Of a DNA stretch of 64,000 bases, positions 1-8,551 are shown piece after piece. Within the stretch, counting starts at the first letter, position 1. Every line of letters starts with the position of its first letter. A program made the translations under genes and the position numbers. This stretch comes from an uncultured Methanomethylovorans sp. Lineage in GTDB: Archaea; Halobacteriota; Methanosarcinia; Methanosarcinales; Methanosarcinaceae. The notes beneath the pieces were generated by a model. That model saw only the letters and a program-made list of their open reading frames with translations, had not been told where the DNA came from and did no database searches. The stretch covers positions 620,001 through 684,000 of the forward strand of contig NZ_OY782870.1 of the NCBI RefSeq assembly GCF_963678545.1, in the 5' to 3' direction.

Positions 1-2
1 TC

Positions 3-299
3 GGAGCTGTTGCGTATATGCCTCCGAATGCTTCTAACCCCAACATTTTCCCGGAAAGCTGTCCATCCATTCGCATGCTGGTAACCCGCCCCGCATATCG
101 CAACTTAGGAATTGGCAGGAGATTGACCGAGGAGTGCATCCGTCGCGCAAAACAGGACGACGCTGGCTGCATCGGTCTGCATACCAGTCCCATTATGACA
201 GTTGCGCTACCTCTTTATCTGCGCATGGGCTTTGTGAAAGACAAGGAGTTAAATCCCATCGCAGGGGCGCGCTACGCACGCTATGTGTTGAAGTTTTAA
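3..299 (+). CDS. GNAT-family N-acetyltransferase, C-terminal part (5' end outside window)
   Basis: The reading frame is open from the first bases of the window, so the gene begins upstream. The visible 98 residues are the C-terminal half of a GCN5-related acetyltransferase. A GAVAYMPP strand is followed by a loop and then the acetyl-CoA pyrophosphate-binding motif, here RNLGIGRRL (the family Q/RxxGxG/A signature). The helix after it and the LPLYLRMGF segment fit the motif B region that contacts CoA. The family transfers acetyl groups to amines on proteins or small molecules. The substrate cannot be read from this fragment. An internal ATG at 18 exists but lies inside the fold. Confidence 0.75.
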   Translation, partial: GAVAYMPPNASNPNIFPESCPSIRMLVTRPAYRNLGIGRRLTEECIRRAKQDDAGCIGLHTSPIMTVALPLYLRMGFVKDKELNPIAGARYARYVLKF

Positions 300-680
300 A
301 CAAATAATCCATCTATGTTTTTTGATTACATTACTGTGTTTCCAAAGTGAGTTATGAAAAAAAACATATGATTTCGTGATTGTTGGCTCCGAAATTGTGG
401 TCCATCGGGCTATTTATAACAGCACTTCAGCATTTTCCGTAGTGTATGCCCATTATCCCTATGATATGTCCATGTCTTTGTTACAGGGAAAGGCCTGTAT
501 CACTATACTTGATAGTGAAGGGTAGTATAGACTCCCAAGGACTTACCAGTAATCTTGCAGAGGCTCTGTCTGTTAATAAGGTTGCTAATATGCATGGTAT
601 ATTTGCTATTAACAGAGGGCTTGCTAAAAACTGATCATTCGTATAATTGATCTTCAATTAGGAGCAAAAGGAGGAGTAAC
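300..680. other. Intergenic region with a long-spaced inverted repeat
   Basis: I find no convincing gene in these 381 bases. A 62-codon frame at 446-634 has no ribosome-binding site and no family resemblance. CTGTTAATA at 570-578 is the exact reverse complement of TATTAACAG at 607-615, with 28 bases between them. This could be a long-loop hairpin or two half-sites upstream of the aldo/keto reductase gene. The reductase has a strong ribosome-binding site, AAAGGAGGAG, just before its ATG at 681. Confidence 0.4.
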
Positions 681-1886
681 ATGTTATACAGAAAAATGCC
701 AAAGAATGAAGATGAGCTTTCAATACTTGGTTTTGGCGCCATGCGCCTTCCAACCAGATCTGACGGCAGCATTGATGAAGAAAAAGCGACTCAGATGGTT
801 CGCTATGCAATAGATAACGGCGTCAATTATGTAGATACTGCCTGGCCTTATCATATGGGAGAAAGTGAGCCTTTCCTTGCCCATGCGCTTGCAGATGGGT
901 ATAGGGAAAAAGTAAAACTTGCTACGAAAATGCCTCAGTGGATGGTCAAAAGTCAGGCAGATATGGACTATTTCCTCGATGCTCAACTTCAAAAACTCAA
1001 TACCGATCACATTGATTATTATCTTGTACACAGCCTGGTAGGCAGTAGCTGGAAGACTGTTCGAGATTTAGGAATTGCGGAGTTTCTTAACAAGGCTAAA
1101 GCCGATGGACGTATTATCAATGCAGGCTTTTCGTACCATGGTTCTGGAGAGGATTTCAAAGATATTGTAGATGATTATGATTGGGATTTTTGCCAGATTC
1201 AGTATAATTTTCTGGATGAAAACATCCAGGCAGGTACAAAAGGACTTGAGTACGCTGCTTCCCGTGGCCTTGGAGTTGCGATCATGGAACCGCTTAGAGG
1301 TGGCAATCTTGTGGATCCGGTTCCTTCTGAGGTCATGGACATCTGGAACGAAGCTGAGATCAAGAGAAGTCCTGTGCAATGGGCATTGTGCTGGGTCTGG
1401 AACCACCCCGAGGTTACAGTTGTGCTTTCTGGTATGACCGAACCCTCTCAAGTTGAACAGAACCTTAAGGCTACAGAGGAGGGTTTTGCCAGTTCTTTGA
1501 CTGATAAAGAACTCTATCTTGTGGAAAGGGTTGCAGAGAAATACAGGAAACTTATGAAGATCAACTGTACAGGATGCAGATACTGTATGCCATGTCCTCA
1601 AAATGTGGATATTCCTGCTTGCTTTGAGACATATAACAATCTTTTCATGTTTGGTGGAAAGGATAGGTTGATGATGATGTATGCTGCAAAGCTTGGAGGT
1701 ATTTTGAGAGGAGCTGAAAGGAATTTTGCATCTCAATGTGTGCAATGTGGTCAATGTCTTGGTTTATGTCCTCAAAATTTGTCTATACCTGACCTGCTTG
1801 AAAAGGTTGCAGAAGAGTTTGAAGGACCGGGTTTGGAAGAAAGGATGGAATTTGCAAAACAGTTATTTGCAAATGATAGCTTTTAA
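681..1886 (+). CDS. Aldo/keto reductase with C-terminal Fe-S (ferredoxin-like) domain
   Basis: Residues 1-285 form an aldo/keto reductase TIM barrel. The catalytic tetrad is readable as D52, Y57 (VDTAWPYHMGE), K83 (LATKMP) and H117 (YYLVHS). Residues 290-400 add an Fe-S module. C296, C299, C302 and C305 form a compact cysteine cluster followed by proline, and C353, C356, C359 and C363 form a second CxxCxxCxxxCP motif, so one or two [4Fe-4S] clusters are expected. This architecture is common in anaerobes, where ferredoxin-type electron transfer probably replaces or supplements NAD(P)H. The physiological substrate is unknown. The start is set by AAAGGAGGAGTAAC before the ATG. The gene appears to be monocistronic. 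Confidence 0.9.
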   Translation: MLYRKMPKNEDELSILGFGAMRLPTRSDGSIDEEKATQMVRYAIDNGVNYVDTAWPYHMGESEPFLAHALADGYREKVKLATKMPQWMVKSQADMDYFLDAQLQKLNTDHIDYYLVHSLVGSSWKTVRDLGIAEFLNKAKADGRIINAGFSYHGSGEDFKDIVDDYDWDFCQIQYNFLDENIQAGTKGLEYAASRGLGVAIMEPLRGGNLVDPVPSEVMDIWNEAEIKRSPVQWALCWVWNHPEVTVVLSGMTEPSQVEQNLKATEEGFASSLTDKELYLVERVAEKYRKLMKINCTGCRYCMPCPQNVDIPACFETYNNLFMFGGKDRLMMMYAAKLGGILRGAERNFASQCVQCGQCLGLCPQNLSIPDLLEKVAEEFEGPGLEERMEFAKQLFANDSF

Positions 1887-2112
1887 GGGAATTAATGCCT
1901 GAAGTATATTTTATTTGCTAAAAACAGCTTTTCTAAAGTGGAAAGTGTTGGAACTTGAACCATAAAATTCTGAGAATCTACACGCAGAAGATCAAATGGC
2001 AAAGCAAATATATGGCAATCGTAAATTCTGATTTCAACTTGATAGTTTATATTTGATGTACTTTCATTGATCATAATATTATGTCCAAATTGGATAGAAA
2101 GGAGAAAAATTT

Positions 2113-2772
2113 ATGAGTGGCAAAATAGAATTCACCCGAAATTATTCTGATCAGAGTACTAATCAGGGATTCCAATTTGAGTTTTACTGCGATCGCTGTG
2201 GTACTGGTTATAGAACACGTTTTAAGGCATCAGCTATCGGTAAGGTCACTGGGGCGTTAGATGCTGCCAGTGGTATATTCGGTGGTATTTTCGGACGTGC
2301 TGCAGATCTCAGTGAAAGAGCACGGTCAGTAGGATGGGAAAAGGCCCATGATGATGCTTTTTTAGAAGCTATGCAGGAATTGAAGCCTGATTTTATCCAG
2401 TGTCCTAGATGTTCTTCATGGGTATGCAAAAAAAGTTGTTGGAATGATAAAAAGGGGCTTTGCAAAAATTGTGCTCCTGATATTGCTGTAGAAATGGCAG
2501 CTGCTCAATCAAGCCGTACAGTAGAAGAAGTTTGGGCTCACTCTAAGATGGCTGAAGAAGATAGAGAGGTACTGAAAGAAGAAAGCTGGAGAGAAGGTGT
2601 AAGTGCTACATGTCCACAGTGTAATGCTCCACTTTCTGATCCTAAGGTCAAGTTCTGTCCAGAATGCGGTGCCAAGATTCAGAAGGAAGTATTCTGTACA
2701 GGCTGCGGTGCTAAACTGGACCCAGGAGTAAAATTCTGTGGTGAGTGCGGCACAAAGGCCCAAAATGTATGA
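2113..2772 (+). CDS. Multi-zinc-ribbon protein of unknown function
   Basis: This 219-residue protein is built from zinc-binding knuckles. C26/C29 open an N-terminal segment, with a Gly/Ala-rich stretch (residues 43-63) after it. C97/C100, C105/C109 and C117/C120 form a cysteine-rich middle. Two C-terminal zinc ribbons (C167/C170 with C182/C185, and C195/C198 with C209/C212) have the CPxCG...FCxxCG form of double-zinc-ribbon (DZR) domains. Such modules usually mediate protein or nucleic-acid contacts, and I do not recognise a specific function. AAAGGAG precedes the ATG by 9 bases. A hairpin plus T-run terminator follows the stop. Confidence 0.75.
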   Translation: MSGKIEFTRNYSDQSTNQGFQFEFYCDRCGTGYRTRFKASAIGKVTGALDAASGIFGGIFGRAADLSERARSVGWEKAHDDAFLEAMQELKPDFIQCPRCSSWVCKKSCWNDKKGLCKNCAPDIAVEMAAAQSSRTVEEVWAHSKMAEEDREVLKEESWREGVSATCPQCNAPLSDPKVKFCPECGAKIQKEVFCTGCGAKLDPGVKFCGECGTKAQNV

Positions 2773-2775
2773 GTA

Positions 2776-2817
2776 TGGAAAACTGAGTTACTCTCACTTT
2801 TCCAGCCATTTTTTTAG
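2776..2817 (+). terminator. Hairpin and T-tract after the zinc-ribbon gene
   Basis: TGGAAAA (2776-2782) pairs with TTTTCCA (2798-2804), with a GAG/CTC pairing inside the loop. A run of seven T residues follows after GCCA. It lies four bases past the stop codon. Confidence 0.65.
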
Positions 2818-2868
2818 TTCATCGGGCCGAAGTTCCGTTGAAAATGATTGTTTTTAGCCTGCACTATT

Positions 2869-3582
2869 TCAATAATTCTTTTTTCTCCCATGAGGGCAGA
2901 CATATACGCATAATCCGCATACCGATATCTGTCCGTTGTTCTCCATCTCTTTGAAATAGTCTTCACACTTCTTTGCATCATACATCATTTCTCTGCTTTC
3001 ACTTTCAACGAAATCCCTTCCTGTAAAAGCCTGAACAGGACAGATTTTCACACATTCGTTACAGGTTCCACATCTGCTTTCCATTTTGCTTCCTGTAGGT
3101 GAGAGGGGGGCATCTGTTAGGATTGTTGTCCATCTAACCCTTGGTCCGTTATCTGGGGTTATCAGAAGACAGCTTTTCCCTATCCAGCCCAGTCCAGCCA
3201 GATGGGCTCCCAGCTTGTGAGAGAACTGTGCACATATCCTTTCATCATCAATCCTTTTTGATGAAGGAAGAGGCAGTACTCTATAACCCTTTTCCTGAAT
3301 ATGATTGCTCAAGATTGAAGCTATCATGTCCAGTCTTGAGTTGATAACATCATAGGCATGATGTTTGTAATTTAATAACGCAGCCCTCTCATTTCTGTGT
3401 GGGAGTTTGTTGACAATAGGGTCGATCAGTTTTATTCCGAGTGAAATTGCATATGGATATGCAGATAGATTCTCACCACCCTGTTCAACTATAAACTCTC
3501 TTGCTTTTGATAGGTCCGATACGCCAAAATACTGAACTCCATTATCCAATGCTATTTTGTTCAATCCGTTCTGAAGACTCAC
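2869..3582 (-). CDS. Epoxyqueuosine-reductase (QueG)-like 4Fe-4S double-cluster protein
   Basis: The 237-residue protein carries C171, C174, C177 and C181 (CGTCNECVKICP) and a second set, C206, C222, C225 and C229, which is the 4Fe-4S double-cluster arrangement of QueG-like proteins. It is much shorter than true epoxyqueuosine reductases (about 380 residues) and lacks their C-terminal HEAT-like repeats. An archaeon with archaeosine would also not need queuosine, so the function is probably a different redox or corrinoid-linked reaction (inference). The start is GTG at 3582, supported by GGAGGGAT five bases upstream. It lies just downstream of the VOC gene on the same strand, with a gap of 23 bases. 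Confidence 0.75.
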   Translation of the reverse strand: MSLQNGLNKIALDNGVQYFGVSDLSKAREFIVEQGGENLSAYPYAISLGIKLIDPIVNKLPHRNERAALLNYKHHAYDVINSRLDMIASILSNHIQEKGYRVLPLPSSKRIDDERICAQFSHKLGAHLAGLGWIGKSCLLITPDNGPRVRWTTILTDAPLSPTGSKMESRCGTCNECVKICPVQAFTGRDFVESESREMMYDAKKCEDYFKEMENNGQISVCGLCVYVCPHGRKKNY

Positions 3583-3605
3583 AAAGATCCCTCCGGGGAT
3601 ATTGC

Positions 3606-4094
3606 TCAGGTATATGATGGTGCGTTTATCTCACCGCTGCTTACAGCTTTAACGAATTCTACAGGATGCTGGATCAATTTTGCTATTTCTTCAATGGACA
3701 TTCCCTGACCTAAAAAGCTTTTTGCGACAACAACCATGGATTCACCTATCTCGATAATATGTTTGTCAGGATCATATATCCTTACTACACGCTGCTGCCA
3801 GTCGTGTTTCTTAGGTTGGTGAACATATTCGATATCATCAAATTTCTTCAGATGCTCAATGAAAGCATCAAAGTCTTCCTCCTCAAAATATAGCTCAAAA
3901 TTGTGTGACCTTTTCATAACAGATTCTTTGTCAACTGATACGATGTCAGCAAAATTGAACTGTATTGCAAACCCACCACTGAATGTGACATTCCATCCCA
4001 GATCTAATACTATCTTCTGACCCAGTACTTCTTCATAGAATCGTTTAGAAGTTTTCAGGTTGCTAACCGCAATTAAAGGGCATGTAAATTTCAA
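3606..4094 (-). CDS. VOC (glyoxalase/bleomycin-resistance-like) family protein
   Basis: This is a vicinal-oxygen-chelate fold protein. KFTCPLIAVSNLKTSKRFYE is the classic first beta-alpha-beta unit, and VRIYDPDKHIIEIGE is the C-terminal metal-site strand (DPDxxxIEI). A short C-terminal extension (about 40 residues, FLGQGMSIEEIAKLIQHP) looks like a small helical tail. I choose a TTG start at 4094, giving MKFTCPL as in relatives, because GGAG lies nine bases upstream. Upstream TTG codons at 4115 and 4112 have no such site. The substrate is unknown. It probably shares a transcript with the QueG-like gene. Confidence 0.75.
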   Translation of the reverse strand: MKFTCPLIAVSNLKTSKRFYEEVLGQKIVLDLGWNVTFSGGFAIQFNFADIVSVDKESVMKRSHNFELYFEEEDFDAFIEHLKKFDDIEYVHQPKKHDWQQRVVRIYDPDKHIIEIGESMVVVAKSFLGQGMSIEEIAKLIQHPVEFVKAVSSGEINAPSYT

Positions 4095-4430
4095 TTTGTT
4101 AATCTCCTGCAACAATTACTTGTTCAATTTATTCCCTTTATACCAATTAAATTAATGTGTCCTCCCTTAGAAAAAAAGAAATTCAGAATATTTCCAGATA
4201 GGAAAACTTTTCCAGTATGATTAAATGGCCTATTTAGGCATTGATGAGTCCGACTGTATCTATCAGCAAGCTAAATAATGACCATATTACAATCTAAAAG
4301 ATATATTTAATAAATAATTAAGAAGATTTTTCATATCCATCGTTTTTGTCAGCACAAATTAAGATGTTGAAAATATGATATTCATTAATCCTAAAATATC
4401 AGCATAATTGGAAATAATAAATAAAAAGGC
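4095..4430. other. AT-rich intergenic region
   Basis: The region lies between the VOC gene, read leftward, and the end of the SulP gene. It should contain the VOC gene promoter; several AT-rich stretches near 4100-4145 could serve as a TATA box. No small ORF with a ribosome-binding site is visible. A TTGATGAG string near 4231 resembles a C box but lacks matching D boxes. Confidence 0.3.
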
Positions 4431-4450
4431 AACTGCAGAAATCTGCAGTT
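4424..4450 (-). terminator. Intrinsic-like terminator of the SulP gene
   Basis: AACTGCAG (4431-4438) and CTGCAGTT (4443-4450) form a perfect 8-bp stem with a 4-base loop. On the minus strand it is followed by GCC and a T-run. It lies 11 bases past the SulP stop codon. Confidence 0.7.
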
Positions 4451-4461
4451 AGAATGCTCTT

Positions 4462-6162
4462 TTATTTAAGCTCACACGCGACTTTTTCACTTCCACCCTG
4501 CTTCTTCACATATTCCAGAGCTTCTTGTGTATGGTCGAATATAAGTACATGCCTCTTTTCCATCAATTCCATCAGCTCTTCGTCACTTTCCATTCTTTTC
4601 ATCACTTCGGGTTGTATTGATGTAAGGTAAACTTTCTGATTCTTTCTCTTGCTCATGCTTATGAAGCTTCTAAGCCTCTCAAGGCCTGTAGTATCTATGA
4701 ACGGTACATAGCGCATTCGCAGTATTATATGAGGCCTACTAATGTTAATGTGCTCATTGATCTTTCTTTCGAAAACATTCATGGCCCCAAAGAAGAATGG
4801 TCCATTGAGGGTATATACAGAGATGTTCTTTTCCAGGTATGGGTCGGCAAAGATAGTAGCGTTAATACCAGTTGATTTGTCGTAGTTTTCCATCGTCTGG
4901 ATGTCGATGACATTTGTAAGTCTTATGAATAGCAGGATTACGGCCAAGAACATGCCCATCTGCACTGCGAAAACCAGGTTTGTGAACACAGTAAGAACAA
5001 ATGTTGCAACTAGGACCAGAGTGTCCATTTTACTGATACGCATAGTGGTTTTGAGTTCAGTTATGTTGATCATCCTTAAGGAAACCAGGATCAGTACTCC
5101 TGCAAGATATGCTTTTGGAATGAATGCAGCTATAGGACCAAAGAAGAGGAGTATTGTGAACAATATAAGTGCATGGATTATTCCGGACATTCGGGTCTTT
5201 GCACCCTCACGAATATTAACCGCACTCCTTGCGATAGCGGCTGTACAGGGAATTCCTGAGAAAAAAGGCAATATCAGATTTCCAAGTCCCTGACCCATAA
5301 GTTCCTTGTTGCTGTCATGCTTTGTGTTTGTCATACCGTCACAGACCACTGCACAAAGCAAAGCTTCTATAGTTCCTAAGAGTGCGATAGTAAGTGCAGC
5401 TGGCAGGACAGTTAGCACCAGATGAGGATTGAGATTTATCATCTGCAAAGTTGGAAGTCCAGCAGGAATACTGCCTACTATAGGTATTTCGATCTTCACA
5501 TAATATATGAGCAATACTGATAAAATCAATGCTACTATGGAAGCTGGAAGGCTATTTAGGTATTTTATTTTAGCTAATATTCCAGGCAGGAACAACAAGA
5601 GCGCTATAGTAGCTGCACATATCAACATTGCATTAGAGTTAGCTGCACTAATATTCTGAACAATAGCAACAATTGTTTCCCATGCGTATTCTTTTGCAGG
5701 GATCACCATACCCAATGCGTTTGGTATCTGGCCTATCAATATGATGGCACCGATACCGCTTGTGAATCCTGAAATAACCGGCAATGGGATATATTTGACT
5801 ACCTTACCTAGTTTGAACAGGCCGAAGAGTATCTGAAATATACCTGCAAGAAAACCTGCAAGTAATAGTCCTTCCAATCCATAGCTATTAAGGGTGGACA
5901 GGATGATCACAGTCATAGCACCAGTAGGTCCTGTTATAGAATATTTGGAACCGCCAGTGGCAGATACAAGCATTCCGGCTATCACGGCCGTATAAAGACC
6001 CATCACCGGTTCCACACCTGATGCAATGGCAAAAGCAATAGCAAGTGGCAGTGCCACGATAGCTGTAATAAAACCTGCTTTGAGGTCACTTAAAAACGAT
6101 TCTTTAAAATACCCAGAAATCCCGGTTTTTACATCCATGTTATCTTGCTCGATACGCGGCAT
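4462..6162 (-). CDS. SulP-family anion transporter with C-terminal STAS domain
   Basis: This is a membrane permease of the SLC26/SulP family. The N-terminal part has about a dozen hydrophobic helices, beginning with ITAIVALPLAIAFAIASG and including the family signature GPTGAMTVII. The last 130 residues form a STAS domain (YVPFIDTTGLERLRSF) that regulates transport on the cytoplasmic side. The family moves sulfate, bicarbonate or other anions with Na+ or H+; the substrate is not readable here. The frame extends to an ATG at 6198, but a TATA-like TTATAAAT sits directly upstream of that codon. Transcription would therefore start inside the frame, so I prefer the ATG at 6162. An ATG at 6138 is also possible. 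Confidence 0.85.
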   Translation of the reverse strand: MPRIEQDNMDVKTGISGYFKESFLSDLKAGFITAIVALPLAIAFAIASGVEPVMGLYTAVIAGMLVSATGGSKYSITGPTGAMTVIILSTLNSYGLEGLLLAGFLAGIFQILFGLFKLGKVVKYIPLPVISGFTSGIGAIILIGQIPNALGMVIPAKEYAWETIVAIVQNISAANSNAMLICAATIALLLFLPGILAKIKYLNSLPASIVALILSVLLIYYVKIEIPIVGSIPAGLPTLQMINLNPHLVLTVLPAALTIALLGTIEALLCAVVCDGMTNTKHDSNKELMGQGLGNLILPFFSGIPCTAAIARSAVNIREGAKTRMSGIIHALILFTILLFFGPIAAFIPKAYLAGVLILVSLRMINITELKTTMRISKMDTLVLVATFVLTVFTNLVFAVQMGMFLAVILLFIRLTNVIDIQTMENYDKSTGINATIFADPYLEKNISVYTLNGPFFFGAMNVFERKINEHINISRPHIILRMRYVPFIDTTGLERLRSFISMSKRKNQKVYLTSIQPEVMKRMESDEELMELMEKRHVLIFDHTQEALEYVKKQGGSEKVACELK

Positions 6163-6200
6163 TAATTGTTCATCAAAAGAATGTAGACTAATCACCATAT

Positions 6201-6210
6201 ATTTATAATT
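6201..6210 (-). promoter_or_regulatory. TATA box of the SulP gene
   Basis: Read on the minus strand, TTATAAAT lies about 40 bases upstream of the preferred start at 6162. That predicts a transcript start near 6180 and a short leader. Confidence 0.5.
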
Positions 6211-6412
6211 TATCTATGATGAAAATCTGGTAGTGACCTAACAGGACGGCAGTGGAAGAGTACATACTGATAAAGGCTTTGTTTGAAACATCAAACTTAC
6301 AAAAAAGCACAAAAATCCTACGTATAGATGATCGTAAATAAAGTAAAAAATGAATAAACTGAAAGTTCTGGTCAGGATTGTTGAATTATGTCAATATCCC
6401 ACCCTTGATTAC

Positions 6413-6679
6413 TCATACTAATTTAGCAAAGAACTCCATAGCTTTCTGAGTTTCCATCACAGGAATAGTCTCACATTTTATAATGTCTCTCCAAGGGCAT
6501 GTAGCAGCCATATAGGCCTCTGCGTTCTCGAGTTCGTACACCACAAATACCCTGCATGAAGATAGATCAGACCATTCTGCAATTACGTTGTATCCTTTAG
6601 GATATTTCCATTCCTCATAGCGCTTACCCAATTCCATGTCATCCTTTTTATCCCACGTCATTATGTCCATGAACAACAT
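6413..6679 (-). CDS. Small DUF3303-like protein
   Basis: This 88-residue soluble protein has the layout of DUF3303 proteins. It begins with an MLFMDIMTW strand, continues with a tyrosine/proline-rich middle (EEWKYPKGYNVIAEW) and a CRVFVVYELENAEAYM strand-helix, and ends in a WRDIIKCETIPVM segment. The fold is a ferredoxin-like dimeric alpha/beta barrel as in other small stress-responsive proteins (family knowledge), and the function is unknown. It stands alone between two AT-rich intergenic stretches. GGGGGTTGA precedes the ATG. Confidence 0.65.
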   Translation of the reverse strand: MLFMDIMTWDKKDDMELGKRYEEWKYPKGYNVIAEWSDLSSCRVFVVYELENAEAYMAATCPWRDIIKCETIPVMETQKAMEFFAKLV

Positions 6680-6887
6680 TTCTTCAACCCCCTTTTAAAT
6701 GATATACGTTTTTTAATAAAACATTATTTTCATTGAAACTATTTATTCATTATTTAAAAAAACTTTTCTAATATATTGTTGATAGAAACATTATCAAATA
6801 GCAATTAAAAAGTGGACTTTTTGAATTTGCTTTGCTCTTCAAGACTAAATCAAACACTCACAAATCAAAAAACATGATTAGTAATAG

Positions 6888-7056
6888 AAATAGTTATATA
6901 TGTCTCTACGTAAATTTTATACACAGGGGTATATTTTCAGTTGGTATAAAGGTCTGCTGAAAAGGCAGCTGACCTGCTTGTGGTTGGAGGCAACAAGAAC
7001 CATTCTTTGCCATTTTTACCCTTGAAAGGATAGTCAAGGTACATAGAGGAAAGAAC
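6888..7056 (+). promoter_or_regulatory. Promoter and possible structured leader of the flavodoxin-type gene
   Basis: The 377 bases between 6680 and 7056 hold no gene. A TATA-like TTATATATG lies at about 6891-6899. Downstream, GGTCTGCTG (6951-6959) and CAGCTGACC (6966-6974) form a 9-position stem with one T-T mismatch around an AAAAGG loop. About 80 bases remain from the stem to the ATG. A leader this long with a stable hairpin suggests post-transcriptional control, although no known riboswitch consensus is recognisable. Confidence 0.4.
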
Positions 7057-7779
7057 ATGAAAGTTTTAGCAATTAACTCAAGTCCCAGAATGGAGAAGGG
7101 TAATACTGCTATGATACTGAACCCTTTTCTTGAAGGAATGAAAGAAGCAGGGGCAGAGGTAGACCTCTTCTATACGAGAAAGCTCAATATCAATCCCTGC
7201 ACAGGAGAATTCAATTGTTGGTTCAAAACGCCGGGGGAGTGTTATCAGGATGATGATATGCAACTGCTATACCCGAAGATAAAGCAAGCAGATGTGTTTG
7301 TGTTTGCCTCGCCGCTTTATTCTGATGGGTTCAACGGTCCTATGAAGAACTTAATCGATAGGATGATTCCAGAACTTGATCCTTCTCTGGAGCTGCGTGA
7401 TGATCGCTGTCGTCATCCTCATCGTGGGGTTGCTAAGGACCGAAAGATGGTATTGGTTTCCAACTGTGGTTTCTGGGAGATGGAGAATTTTGATTCCCTG
7501 CTTGCTCACATGCAGGCCATTTGCAAGAATGCATCATTTGAGTTTGCTGGGGCACTGCTGCGCCCACATGGTGAAAGCATGCCAATTATGATACAGATGG
7601 GTGTGCCGATAGATGACATCTTCGAGGCTGCAAAAGATGCAGGTCGCCAGCTAGTAAACGAAGGTAGGATATCACAGAAGAGTCTTGACATCATAGGCCG
7701 TGAACTTTCGCCACGCGATATGTTTATTGAAAACTATAATCAGTATTGCAAGCAGATTATGGATTCATTAGGAAAATAA
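7057..7779 (+). CDS. Flavodoxin-fold NAD(P)H:FMN oxidoreductase family protein
   Basis: The start MKVLAINSSPRMEKGNTAMI is the FMN phosphate-binding loop of the NADPH-dependent FMN reductase/iron-sulfur flavoprotein superfamily. VFASPLYSDGFNGPMKNLIDR (split as VFASPLYSDGFN and GPMKNLIDR) is the second FMN-contacting loop. Two cysteines (NPCTGEFNCW) sit where iron-sulfur flavoproteins carry their CxxCxxC cluster, but the compact cluster motif is absent, so it probably binds only FMN. The 240-residue length includes about 60 extra C-terminal residues. The gene is monocistronic. The electron partner is unknown. Confidence 0.75.
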   Translation: MKVLAINSSPRMEKGNTAMILNPFLEGMKEAGAEVDLFYTRKLNINPCTGEFNCWFKTPGECYQDDDMQLLYPKIKQADVFVFASPLYSDGFNGPMKNLIDRMIPELDPSLELRDDRCRHPHRGVAKDRKMVLVSNCGFWEMENFDSLLAHMQAICKNASFEFAGALLRPHGESMPIMIQMGVPIDDIFEAAKDAGRQLVNEGRISQKSLDIIGRELSPRDMFIENYNQYCKQIMDSLGK

Positions 7780-7804
7780 GTAATGTATACTTATTTCTAT
7801 TATT
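7774..7804. terminator. Bidirectional terminator between convergent genes
   Basis: AAATAAGTA (7774-7782) pairs perfectly with TACTTATTT (7788-7796). It overlaps the stop codon of the flavodoxin-type gene and is followed by a T-rich stretch. The endonuclease III gene ends at 7806 on the other strand. Confidence 0.6.
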
Positions 7805-7805
7805 T

Positions 7806-8459
7806 TTACACTCTGCTCGATGGACACAATTCTTTTACCACGCATTCCACGCATTTAGGATTCCGGGCTATACACACATTGCGCCCGTGCAGGATCAGGG
7901 TCATGGAAAGCGTTTCCAGATCCTCTCTTTTTGCTATTCTCATAAGGTCCTTCTCTATCTTTTCAGGCTCTTCGTTTTGAGTAAAACCTAAACGATTTGA
8001 TAGCCTTTTCACATGCGTGTCCACTGCAATTCCCTCTATTTTTCCAAAGGCTCTGGAAAGCACAATGTTGGCAGTCTTTCTTCCAACTCCAGGAAGCTGT
8101 AGCAGGTCTTCCATGGTATTCGGCACCTGGCCTCCGAAATCTGAGAGCATAATCTGAGCACTCTCTATGATGTGCTTTGCTTTCTGATTGTAGAAGCCTG
8201 TGGAATATATTTCCTGGCCAAATTCCGATACATCCGCACCAGCGAAGTCTTCCAGACTGCGATACTTTTTGAAAAGAGACTGAGTAACCTGGTTCACCTG
8301 TTTGTCTGTACACTGGGCTGAGAGGATAGTAGCTATCAGCAATTCCAAAGGTGAACTAAAATGCAGTGCAGGAGCAGCATCGGGGTACTTCTGCTTGAGG
8401 AGTGCAAAAATATGCTCAAAATTGTGAGTGTTGCCTGGGACCTTTTCCTTATTATTCAT
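7806..8459 (-). CDS. nth: Endonuclease III (DNA glycosylase/AP lyase)
   Basis: The 217-residue protein is a full-length Nth-family base-excision repair enzyme. The helix-hairpin-helix LPGVGRKTAN includes the catalytic lysine K128, and D147 lies in AVDTHVKR. The C-terminal [4Fe-4S] loop has exact C-x6-C-x2-C-x5-C spacing (C196, C203, C206, C212). It removes oxidised pyrimidines and cleaves the abasic site. I take the ATG at 8459, since an upstream TTG at 8474 has no ribosome-binding site. The gene stands alone upstream of the pyruvate synthase operon, on the same strand as it. Confidence 0.93.
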   Translation of the reverse strand: MNNKEKVPGNTHNFEHIFALLKQKYPDAAPALHFSSPLELLIATILSAQCTDKQVNQVTQSLFKKYRSLEDFAGADVSEFGQEIYSTGFYNQKAKHIIESAQIMLSDFGGQVPNTMEDLLQLPGVGRKTANIVLSRAFGKIEGIAVDTHVKRLSNRLGFTQNEEPEKIEKDLMRIAKREDLETLSMTLILHGRNVCIARNPKCVECVVKELCPSSRV

Positions 8460-8551
8460 GCGAGTAGATAGCAACTGCTAGTTCTTATCACTTTTTTAGA
8501 AAAAAATACTAAAGGGGGAAAATAGAGTAAAAAAAGAATGGCTACAGGCAC

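Noticed and set aside
446..634. 62-codon open frame upstream of the aldo/keto reductase
   Set aside because: It has no ribosome-binding site, unusual codon content and no family resemblance. I treat the region as intergenic.
2869..3582. True epoxyqueuosine reductase (QueG)
   Set aside because: The protein is too short, the C-terminal repeats are missing and archaea use archaeosine, so I call it only QueG-like.
4225..4260. TTGATGAG motif resembling the C box of a C/D guide RNA or a hammerhead core
   Set aside because: No D box (CTGA) or GAAA partner lies at the required spacing.
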